From: an uncultured Gemmatimonadota bacterium
GTDB lineage: Bacteria; Gemmatimonadota; Gemmatimonadetes; Gemmatimonadales; Gemmatimonadaceae
Direction: 5' to 3'
Assembly (NCBI GenBank): GCA_903894655.1
Contig: CAITQY010000402.1
Coordinates: forward strand, 1-8,535
DNA length: 8,535 nt
Below the pieces are notes generated by a model. That model ran no database searches. It worked only from the letters and a program-made list of their open reading frames with translations, and had not been told where the DNA came from. A program made the translations under genes and the position numbers. Positions 1-5,257 of the stretch are shown here, piece by piece. Every line of letters starts with the position of its first letter. Position 1 is the first letter of the stretch.

Positions 1-375
1 GCACGTATCGCTGGCGTCGATCTCCCTCGTGAGAAGAAGGTTGAGATCGGCCTGACCTACATCTTCGGCATCGGTCGCAAGACCGCCCAGAAGATCCTCG
101 CTGCCGCGGGCGTCTCGCCCGATCAGCGAGTCCGCGATCTCAATGACGCGGACGTCAACAAGCTCCGTCAGGAAATTGAGCGCAACATTCGCGTCGAAGG
201 TGCTCTCCGCACCGAGATCGCGATGAACATCAAGCGCCTGATGGACATCGGCTCGTACCGTGGCACGCGCCATCGCCGCGGGCTTCCCGTGCGCGGGCAG
301 CGCACGCACACGAACGCGCGCACCAAGAAGGGGCCGCGCCGCGCTATCGCGGGCAAGAAGAAGGTGACCAAGTAA
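1..375 (+). CDS. rpsM: 30S ribosomal protein S13 (start codon just outside window)
   Basis: S13 sits in the head of the small ribosomal subunit, where it contacts the P-site tRNA and bridges to the large subunit. The reading frame is open from base 1 and gives 124 residues beginning ARIAGVDLPREKK, the usual second-residue start of S13. Only the initiator codon therefore appears to be missing. Family hallmarks seen are the YIFGIGRKTAQKIL helix-turn region, the RLMDIGSYRGTRHRRGLPVRGQ segment and a strongly basic C-terminal tail ending in KKKVTK. The stop is TAA at 373-375, and rpsK begins 3 nt later, the standard alpha-operon order. The length is normal for the family. The identification is very secure; the statement that only the start codon is missing is inference from the family N-terminus. 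Confidence 0.97.
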   Translation, partial: ARIAGVDLPREKKVEIGLTYIFGIGRKTAQKILAAAGVSPDQRVRDLNDADVNKLRQEIERNIRVEGALRTEIAMNIKRLMDIGSYRGTRHRRGLPVRGQRTHTNARTKKGPRRAIAGKKKVTK

Positions 376-378
376 GCC

Positions 379-756
379 ATGGCTACCGCAAAGAAAACCA
401 AGCGCGTCGTCGAGGCCGAAGGCATCGCCCACGTCAGCGCCACGTTCAACAACACGACCATCACGATCACCGATTTGCACGGCAACACGGTGTCGTGGGG
501 CTCTGCCGGCAAGGCAGGCTTCAAGGGGTCGAAGAAGTCCACGCCGTTCGCCGCCACGGTGGCGTCCGAGCAGTGCGCGCGCGAAGCGCTCACCCTCGGC
601 GTGCGCCGCGTGCATGTGCGCGTGCAGGGTCCGGGCAGTGGTCGTGAGTCCGCCATTCAGGCGCTCGCCTCCGCCGGCCTCCAGGTGAAGTCCATTCGCG
701 ACGTCACCCCGATCCCGCACAACGGCTGCCGTCCCCCCAAGCGTCGGAGGGTCTAA
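379..756 (+). CDS. rpsK: 30S ribosomal protein S11
   Basis: S11 is a small-subunit platform protein that helps shape the mRNA exit region around 16S helix 45. The 125-residue product carries the S11 core (HVSATFNNTTITITD near residues 18-32, KSTPFAA near 52-58) and the invariant C-terminus DVTPIPHNGCRPPKRRRV. Asn115-Gly116 in that tail corresponds to the Asn-Gly pair that is isomerised to isoaspartate in some bacterial S11 proteins (family knowledge, not visible here). The start ATG lies 3 nt after the rpsM stop, and AAGGTGA at 361-367, inside the end of rpsM, can pair with the 16S 3' end. The N-terminus is short and lacks the longer basic leader of the E. coli protein. The call is secure. 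Confidence 0.98.
   Translation: MATAKKTKRVVEAEGIAHVSATFNNTTITITDLHGNTVSWGSAGKAGFKGSKKSTPFAATVASEQCAREALTLGVRRVHVRVQGPGSGRESAIQALASAGLQVKSIRDVTPIPHNGCRPPKRRRV
745..750 (+). promoter_or_regulatory. Shine-Dalgarno site of rpsD inside the rpsK end
   Basis: GGAGGG lies 9 nt before the rpsD ATG at 760 and falls within the last codons of rpsK. It is the strongest ribosome-binding match in the operon and fixes the rpsD start. S4 translation should therefore be initiated directly rather than only by coupling. Confidence 0.8.
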
Positions 757-759
757 GAC

Positions 760-1395
760 ATGGCCCGTTATACTGGTCCCAGCTGCCGTCAGTGCCGTCG
801 TGAGGGCGCCAAGCTCTTTCTGAAGGGCACCAAGTGCTTCACCGAGAAGTGCCCCGTCGAGCGTCGTCCGTACGCCCCGGGTCAGCACGGTCAGGCCACG
901 GCGCGTCGCAAGAAAGCGTCCGAATTCTCCAAGCAGTTGCGCGAGAAGCAGAAGATCAAGCGCATCTACGGCATCAGCGAGAAGCAGTTCCGCAACACCT
1001 TCGATCGGGTGGCGTCCGCGCCGGGTATCGCTGGTCACAACTTGCTGGCGGCGCTCGAAACGCGTCTCGACAACGTCGTGTACCGCATGGGGTTTGCGCC
1101 CAGCCGCAAGGCCGCGCGTCAGCTCATCCGTCACCGGCACATCGAGGTCAAGGGTCGCCTGCTGGACATCCCGTCCTATCAGGTGCGTCCGGGCGAAGAA
1201 GTGCGCGTCAAGCAGTCGTCGCGTGAACTCGTGCTCGTGATGTCGGCTATGGAACAGGCCGCGCGTGGTGCCTCGCTCTCGTGGATCGCCGTCGACAAGG
1301 AGTCGTTCAGCGGCCGCGTGCTCGAGAAGCCGCAGCGTCAGTCCATTCCGTTGGCGGCGCAGGAACAGCTCGTCGTCGAACTGTACTCCAAGTAA
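760..1395 (+). CDS. rpsD: 30S ribosomal protein S4, zinc-binding (C+) form
   Basis: S4 is a primary 16S-binding assembly protein of the small-subunit body and, in several bacteria, the translational repressor of its own operon. The 211-residue product starts MARYTGPSCRQC. Cysteines at residues 9, 12, 26 and 31 have the spacing of the zinc knuckle known from Thermus and Bacillus S4, which E. coli lacks. The middle region contains the S4 RNA-binding domain at roughly residues 97-160, including LETRLDNVVYRMGFA, SRKAARQLIRHRHIEVKG and YQVRPGEEVRVK. The C-terminus ends VVELYSK, as expected. The gene begins 3 nt after rpsK with a strong Shine-Dalgarno. A long structured spacer, unusual for this operon, follows the gene and could be a feedback target of S4 itself (inference). 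Confidence 0.98.
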   Translation: MARYTGPSCRQCRREGAKLFLKGTKCFTEKCPVERRPYAPGQHGQATARRKKASEFSKQLREKQKIKRIYGISEKQFRNTFDRVASAPGIAGHNLLAALETRLDNVVYRMGFAPSRKAARQLIRHRHIEVKGRLLDIPSYQVRPGEEVRVKQSSRELVLVMSAMEQAARGASLSWIAVDKESFSGRVLEKPQRQSIPLAAQEQLVVELYSK

Positions 1396-1411
1396 CACGT
1401 ACCACTCAGCT

Positions 1412-1444
1412 GACAGAGCGCGCCGTTCGCGGCGCGTCCCTGTC
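1412..1444 (+). promoter_or_regulatory. RNA hairpin just after rpsD
   Basis: CGCGCCG at 1419-1425 pairs perfectly with CGGCGCG at 1430-1436 around a TTCG loop. GACAG at 1412-1416 then pairs with CTGTC at 1440-1444, separated from the inner stem by a small internal loop. This gives about 12 pairs in total. No T-run follows, so it is not a standard intrinsic terminator. It could stabilise the upstream mRNA 3' end, mark a processing site or slow transcription before rpoA. The structure is seen in the sequence; the role is inference. Confidence 0.6.
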
Positions 1445-1455
1445 GGCGGTCGGGG

Positions 1456-1500
1456 CCCGAACCCCTCTACGGGGCTACCGCGCGTTCGGGGCGGGGTAGC
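1456..1500 (+). promoter_or_regulatory. Hairpin with candidate nested pseudoknot in rpoA leader
   Basis: GCTACC (1474-1479) pairs with GGTAGC (1495-1500). CGC (1481-1483) pairs inside it with GCG (1491-1493), across a single G-G mismatch. The 7-nt loop GTTCGGG (1484-1490) is exactly complementary to upstream CCCGAAC (1456-1462). CCC (1463-1465) can also pair with GGG (1471-1473) in between. A pseudoknot is sterically plausible if the inner CGC/GCG triplet opens; otherwise these are competing folds. E. coli S4 represses the alpha operon by binding a nested pseudoknot, so an S4 target is one possible reading. This is inference: the location differs from E. coli and GC-rich DNA yields chance complementarity. 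Confidence 0.4.
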
Positions 1501-1551
1501 GCGTCATCGGCGAACAGCGCCGGTGTGACCACTTCCAATTTTTCGAACTTC

Positions 1552-2625
1552 ATGGCAACGATCGATCTCTCAGGGCTGGTTCGCCCGCAGCTTGTCGAAG
1601 CAACCAAGCGCGAGGACACGCCCAATCTGGCCGAATTCCGTCTGCAGCCGCTCGAACGCGGTTTCGGACACACGCTGGGCAACGCGATGCGCCGACTGCT
1701 GCTGTCGTCGCTCCGCGGGTCCGCCGTGTGGGCATTCCGCATTGATGGCGTGGTGCATGAGCACCAGACCATTGGCGGCGTCGTGGAAGACGTGCACCAG
1801 ATCATCGGTAATCTCAAGACGCTCACGCTGGCGCTCCCTGACGATGTCGAGCAGACCGTGCTCCGTATCGCCAAGTCGGGCCCCGGCGCTGTCACGGCCG
1901 CCGACATCCAGGTCAACGGTGGCGCTCGGGTCATCGACCCCGCGCACCATCTCTTCACCATCACCGACGAGCGCGACTTCAACGTCGAACTCTACGTGAA
2001 CAAGGGTCGCGGCTATATCGAGAGCGATCAGCATCCCGCTGACAAGAACCTCTCCGTCGACGTGGTGCGGATCGATGCCATTTACAGCCCGGTGCGTCGC
2101 GTCAACTTCGCCGTCTCTGAGACGCGCGTCGGACAGCGTACTGACTACGACCGCCTCACGCTCACCGTCGAAACCAACGGCACGATGTCGCCCGAGGAAG
2201 CGGTAAGCTACGCTGCGGCCCTGGCCCAGACCCACTTCCAGTACTTCGTGGGCTTCGGGTCGTCGGCCTCGGCACAGCCTGGCGCGGGTGGCGACGGCTC
2301 CAACAGCGACGCCCTCCGCTTGGCCGAACTGTTCCGCACTCCGATCGACGATCTCGAACTCTCGGTTCGCTCGGTCAATTCACTCAAGAACTCGAACATC
2401 CGCTCGCTCGGCGATCTGGTTCGCCAGACCGAGGCGCAAATCCTTCAGGTCAAGAACTTCGGTAAGAAGTCTCTGCAGGAAATCGCCGCGCTGCTCGAGA
2501 AGGAAGGGCTCAATTTCGGTATGCGATACGAGGAAAGCACAGAAGGTGTGCGTATCCTCGATATGGGCACCCCGCCCAGCCGCGCGGCCGAGAACGCGCC
2601 CGACGACGAAGACGACGAGGAGTAA
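1552..2625 (+). CDS. rpoA: DNA-directed RNA polymerase subunit alpha
   Basis: The alpha dimer is the scaffold on which beta and beta' assemble, and its C-terminal domain contacts UP-element DNA and activators. From ATG 1552 the product has 357 residues. The N-terminal domain includes LQPLERGFGHTLGNAMRRLLLSSLRG and IDGVVHEHQTIGGVVEDV. A Gly/Ala/Ser-rich linker (SSASAQPGAGGDGS) joins it to the C-terminal domain, which retains the DNA-contact Arg273 and Asn276 (E. coli Arg265 and Asn268) and the NFGKKSL motif. About 29 residues, ending in the acidic DDEDDEE, extend past the GMRYEE end of the core fold. An in-frame GTG at 1525 would add nine residues (TTSNFSNF-type, AT-rich codons, poorly family-like). 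I prefer 1552 because it gives the normal distance to PLERG. Neither start has a clear Shine-Dalgarno. rplQ follows after 5 nt. Confidence 0.95.
   Translation: MATIDLSGLVRPQLVEATKREDTPNLAEFRLQPLERGFGHTLGNAMRRLLLSSLRGSAVWAFRIDGVVHEHQTIGGVVEDVHQIIGNLKTLTLALPDDVEQTVLRIAKSGPGAVTAADIQVNGGARVIDPAHHLFTITDERDFNVELYVNKGRGYIESDQHPADKNLSVDVVRIDAIYSPVRRVNFAVSETRVGQRTDYDRLTLTVETNGTMSPEEAVSYAAALAQTHFQYFVGFGSSASAQPGAGGDGSNSDALRLAELFRTPIDDLELSVRSVNSLKNSNIRSLGDLVRQTEAQILQVKNFGKKSLQEIAALLEKEGLNFGMRYEESTEGVRILDMGTPPSRAAENAPDDEDDEE
2617..2622 (+). promoter_or_regulatory. Shine-Dalgarno site of rplQ overlapping the rpoA end
   Basis: GAGGAG sits 8 nt before the rplQ ATG at 2631 and encodes the last Glu residues of the acidic alpha tail, directly before the rpoA TAA. 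The acidic tail codons thus double as the ribosome-binding site of the next gene. Confidence 0.75.
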
Positions 2626-2630
2626 TTCCC

Positions 2631-2987
2631 ATGCGCCATCGCAAGGCAAACCGCCAACTTCGGCGGACGAGTGAGCAGCGCCTCGCGCTGCTTCGCAACC
2701 TCGCTACCTCGCTCATTGAGCAGGGTGCGATCGAGACGACTGAGGCGAAGGCAAAAGAACTCCGCCCCTTCGTTGAGAAGCTCATCACTAAGGCCCGTAC
2801 CGGCACGCTCCACGCGCGTCGGCTGGCCGGCAAGCACGTCCACAAGCGTGAGGCGGCCGACAAGCTATTCCAGGAAATCGGCCCCATGTTCGCCACGCGA
2901 CCGGGCGGCTACACGCGCATTCTCAAAACCGGCCACCGCAAGGGTGACGGTGCGGAGATGGCGCGGATCGAATTGGTCCAGAGCTGA
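2631..2987 (+). CDS. rplQ: 50S ribosomal protein L17
   Basis: L17 is a large-subunit protein near the peptide exit tunnel region that binds 23S rRNA. The 118-residue product opens with the family signature MRHRKANRQLRRTSEQRLALLRNLATSL. It contains the IETTEAKAKELRPFVEKLIT helix region (about residues 38-58) and ends with TRILKTGHRKGDGAEMARIELVQS, the typical L17 C-terminus. Length is normal. A good Shine-Dalgarno lies in the rpoA end. In most bacteria rplQ closes the alpha operon; here rpmB follows after 11 nt with its own Shine-Dalgarno overlapping the rplQ stop, so rplQ is not last. Confidence 0.98.
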   Translation: MRHRKANRQLRRTSEQRLALLRNLATSLIEQGAIETTEAKAKELRPFVEKLITKARTGTLHARRLAGKHVHKREAADKLFQEIGPMFATRPGGYTRILKTGHRKGDGAEMARIELVQS

Positions 2988-2998
2988 GGATATCGGAC

Positions 2999-3220
2999 AT
3001 GGCTATCGATAGACACCGCTGCTACGTCTGTGACAAGGGCGTTGCCTTTGGAAACAGCGTCTCGCACGCAAACAACAAGACGCGCCGCACCTGGAGACCC
3101 AATCTCCAGGTCGTGCGCACCCTCAGCGAAGGGAAAGTGATCAAGGTCAAGGCCTGCACGCGGTGCATCGCGGCCGGCAAGATCACCCGCGCGCCGCGCG
3201 GTCAGGTTGCCGTCGCCTAA
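2999..3220 (+). CDS. rpmB: 50S ribosomal protein L28, zinc-binding (C+) form
   Basis: L28 is a small large-subunit protein needed for late 50S assembly. The 73-residue product has cysteines at residues 8, 11, 53 and 56 (CYVC and CTRC), the two-knuckle zinc arrangement of C+ L28. It also shows the typical GNSVSHANNKTRRTWRPNLQ segment (residues 18-37). GAGGA at 2986-2990 overlaps the rplQ stop and lies 8 nt before the ATG, so the start is well supported. Many bacteria place rpmB beside rpmG or alone; attachment to the alpha operon after rplQ is less common in my knowledge. A strong hairpin terminator begins about 20 nt after the stop, making rpmB the last gene of the transcript. Confidence 0.97.
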   Translation: MAIDRHRCYVCDKGVAFGNSVSHANNKTRRTWRPNLQVVRTLSEGKVIKVKACTRCIAAGKITRAPRGQVAVA

Positions 3221-3240
3221 CACGCGGACGGTGACGTCTC

Positions 3241-3275
3241 AGCGGGGAGCTCGCAGTTGCCGGGCTCCCCGCTTT
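3241..3275 (+). terminator. Intrinsic terminator of the ribosomal alpha operon
   Basis: AGCGGGGAGC (3241-3250) pairs perfectly with GCTCCCCGCT (3264-3273). Three more pairs including one G-U (3251-3253 with 3261-3263) leave a 7-nt loop. Only TTT follows before GTAC, so the U-tract is short. The stem lies between a ribosomal-protein gene and an unrelated gene, which supports a terminator. The short T-run suggests incomplete termination, so some readthrough into gmd is possible. Confidence 0.8.
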
Positions 3276-3333
3276 GTACGTGTGCCATCCGTGGTCGCCA
3301 CTCACGAGTCCTGACTTTCGACTGAGTACTCTG

Positions 3334-4299
3334 TTGAAGACTGCACTGATCACCGGGATTACCGGACAGGACGGCTCCTACCTCGCCGAACTGCTGCTCG
3401 CCAAGGGCTATCGCGTCGTCGGTGTCGTTCGCCGCTCATCGACGACCCCCTACGAGCGCATCGCCCATCTCGTCGATCGCGTCGAACTCGTGTCGGCCGA
3501 TCTGCTCGATCAGACATCGCTGACTGATGTCGTGTACGAAACGCAGCCCGATGAGATCTATAATCTCGCCGCGCAAAGCTTCGTGCAGACCTCGTGGACC
3601 CAGCCCGTGCTCACCGGCGAATTCACCGCGCTCGGCGTCACGCGGATGCTGGAAGCCATGCGAAAGGCCGCGCCCAAGTCGCGTTTCTATCAGGCCAGTT
3701 CGAGCGAACAGTTCGGCAAGGTCGTCGAGACGCCGCAGCGCGAATCCACGCCCTTTTACCCCCGCTCGCCCTATGGCGTCGCCAAGGTCTACGGCCACTG
3801 GATTACCGTCAACTATCGCGAAAGCTTCAATCTGTTTGCGGTCTCCGGCATCCTGTTTAATCACGAGTCACCGCGCCGTGGACTCGAATTCGTAACGCGC
3901 AAGATCACCGACGCCGTCGCCCGCATCAAACTCGGAATGCAGCAGGAGCTTCGGCTCGGCAACCTCGAGTCGCGTCGCGATTGGGGATGTGCCGGTGACT
4001 ATGTCGATGCGATGTGGCGCATGCTGCAACTCGACGAGCCCGATGATTTTGTGATCGGCACCGGCGAGACCTATTCGGTACGTGATTTCTGCGTCGCCGC
4101 CTTCGGTGCCGTCGATCTCGATTACCTCGAGTATGTCAAGCAGGACGAGAAGTTCTTCCGGCCCGCCGAGGTCGATCTGCTCGTCGCCGACCCTGCCAAG
4201 GCCGAGCAGCGGCTGGGATGGACCCCGACGGTCCCCTTCGCCGAGTTGGTGAGCATGATGGTCGCCGCCGATCTGGCGCGGTACGAACGCGCGCGGTGA
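3334..4299 (+). CDS. gmd: GDP-mannose 4,6-dehydratase
   Basis: This cytoplasmic extended-SDR enzyme converts GDP-D-mannose to GDP-4-keto-6-deoxy-D-mannose, the branch point to GDP-D-rhamnose, GDP-L-fucose and related sugars. From TTG 3334 it has 321 residues starting MKTALITGITGQDGSYLAEL, the normal Gmd N-terminus. Visible motifs are the Rossmann GITGQDG (residues 8-14), RRSS (33-36), QASSSEQFG with Ser123 at the catalytic Ser/Thr position, YGVAK with Tyr147 and Lys151, NHESPRRG (176-183) and RRDWG (214-218). Length fits the roughly 320-residue Gmd type rather than the 373-residue E. coli one. A longer frame opens at TTG 3274 but would start inside the terminator, so I reject that start. There is no clear Shine-Dalgarno and no convincing promoter in 3276-3333. 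The adjacent reductase points to GDP-D-rhamnose as product. Confidence 0.92.
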   Translation: MKTALITGITGQDGSYLAELLLAKGYRVVGVVRRSSTTPYERIAHLVDRVELVSADLLDQTSLTDVVYETQPDEIYNLAAQSFVQTSWTQPVLTGEFTALGVTRMLEAMRKAAPKSRFYQASSSEQFGKVVETPQRESTPFYPRSPYGVAKVYGHWITVNYRESFNLFAVSGILFNHESPRRGLEFVTRKITDAVARIKLGMQQELRLGNLESRRDWGCAGDYVDAMWRMLQLDEPDDFVIGTGETYSVRDFCVAAFGAVDLDYLEYVKQDEKFFRPAEVDLLVADPAKAEQRLGWTPTVPFAELVSMMVAADLARYERAR

Positions 4300-4300
4300 T
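4295..4300 (+). promoter_or_regulatory. Shine-Dalgarno site of the reductase gene overlapping the gmd stop
   Basis: GGTGAT is complementary to the AUCACC of the 16S 3' tail. It lies 6 nt before the GTG at 4307 and contains the gmd TGA. It supports the GTG start and close translational linkage of the two sugar genes. Confidence 0.55.
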
Positions 4301-4306
4301 ACGCTC

Positions 4307-5257
4307 GTGAAGCGGGTGCTCGTGACCGGAGCTGCCGGCTTCGTCGGGACGTACATGCTCGACGCACTGCGGATGGTGGGGGCTGAGTTGTTTGCGCTCG
4401 CCACCGACCCGCCGGAGACGCCGACGGCCGCCGGGGATGTCACGTGGCTCTACGGCGACCTCCGGGACGAGCGGTACGTGGTCGGCGTCGTGGACGCGGC
4501 ACGGCCTGACACGGTCGTACATCTGGCCGCCATCTCCCATGTGCCGACGGCCACCGCCGATCCGGCGCTGGCGTGGGACGTGAATGTCACGGCGACCGCG
4601 CGGTTGCTCCATGCGCTTGGCCGCGCCCGTGACACGGCTTTGTGCGACCCGATGGTGCTCATCGTCGGAAGCGCGGAGCAGTACGGACGGCACGACACGC
4701 ATGAGTTCCCATTGAGCGAGAGCTCGGTCCAAGCGCCCCGAACCGTCTACGCGGCCACCAAAGCGGCGCAGGAGGTGCTCGCCTTGCAGTGCTGGCGGGC
4801 GACCGGTCTGAAAGTGGTCGTCGCCCGCAGCTTCAACCACAGTGGTCTCGGCCAGCCGACGCGCTTCTTGCTGCCGGCGCTCGTACAGCGCGCCGTCGAA
4901 CTGCGTGGGGCGGAGCCGGGGATGAGCATGCCAGTTGGCAATCGCTCTCCGATACGCGACTTCCTCCATGTAAGTGACGTCGTTGCTGCGTATATTTCAT
5001 TGTGCCAACGGGGTACGCCTGGCGAGGCGTACAATGTGGCCAGCGGCACCGGATGGTCGGTGCAGCAGATTCTCGACAGGGTTCTGGCGCGTGCCGGTGT
5101 GCAGGCGACGCCCGTCGAAGATCCGTCGCTGGTCCGCCCAGTTGACGTCCCCATTTTGATCGGGGATTCGCGAAAATTGCAGCGCGCCACCGGATGGTCC
5201 GCCACGCGCTCTCTTGACGACATCATCGACGATCTCCTTCATGCCGCGACGCTCTGA
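4307..5257 (+). CDS. rmd: GDP-4-keto-6-deoxy-D-mannose reductase (Rmd-type SDR)
   Basis: This is a predicted NAD(P)H-dependent extended SDR that reduces GDP-4-keto-6-deoxy-D-mannose to GDP-D-rhamnose. The 316-residue product has the Rossmann GAAGFVG (residues 8-14), the SAEQYG segment with catalytic Ser122, YAATK with Tyr148 and Lys152, FNHSGLGQ (176-183), RDFLHVSDV (217-225) and a C-terminal RPVDVPILIGD followed by KLQRATGW. The pattern NHSGLGQ + RDF + RPVDVP + TGW is what I know from Rmd reductases; Fcl/GMER (fucose branch) proteins look different. The gene starts with GTG 7 nt after gmd, and its last 17 nt overlap carB. Alternatives within the family are a GDP-talose-forming reductase or a related nucleotide-sugar epimerase. 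Substrate stereochemistry cannot be read from sequence, so the symbol is moderately confident. Confidence 0.8.
   Translation: MKRVLVTGAAGFVGTYMLDALRMVGAELFALATDPPETPTAAGDVTWLYGDLRDERYVVGVVDAARPDTVVHLAAISHVPTATADPALAWDVNVTATARLLHALGRARDTALCDPMVLIVGSAEQYGRHDTHEFPLSESSVQAPRTVYAATKAAQEVLALQCWRATGLKVVVARSFNHSGLGQPTRFLLPALVQRAVELRGAEPGMSMPVGNRSPIRDFLHVSDVVAAYISLCQRGTPGEAYNVASGTGWSVQQILDRVLARAGVQATPVEDPSLVRPVDVPILIGDSRKLQRATGWSATRSLDDIIDDLLHAATL

Noticed and set aside
1462..1474. Four-pair CCCC/GGGG hairpin as a separate element
   Set aside because: Too short to stand alone, and its outer pair competes with the neighbouring stems; the inner three pairs are kept as part of the candidate pseudoknot.
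1412..1500. Intrinsic terminator between rpsD and rpoA
   Set aside because: Both hairpins lack a following T-run, and rpoA is normally co-transcribed with rpsD, so full termination here is unlikely without other evidence.
1570..2235. 221-residue open frame on the - strand opposite rpoA
   Set aside because: Shadow of rpoA; no ribosome-binding site or known domain.
3274..3333. Twenty-residue N-terminal extension of gmd from TTG 3274
   Set aside because: That TTG lies in the terminator T-run, and the extra residues (MYVCHPWSP...) do not fit Gmd, whose N-terminus begins at the MKTALITGITG equivalent.
3276..3333. Sigma-70-like promoter for gmd (TTGTAC at 3274-3279 as -35)
   Set aside because: No acceptable -10 hexamer at 16-18 nt spacing; the TTGTAC overlaps the terminator tail.
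4136..4969. 277-residue open frame on the - strand across gmd and the reductase gene
   Set aside because: It spans the junction of two well-supported + strand genes, is Arg/His/Pro-rich as typical of shadow frames, and has no recognisable domain.
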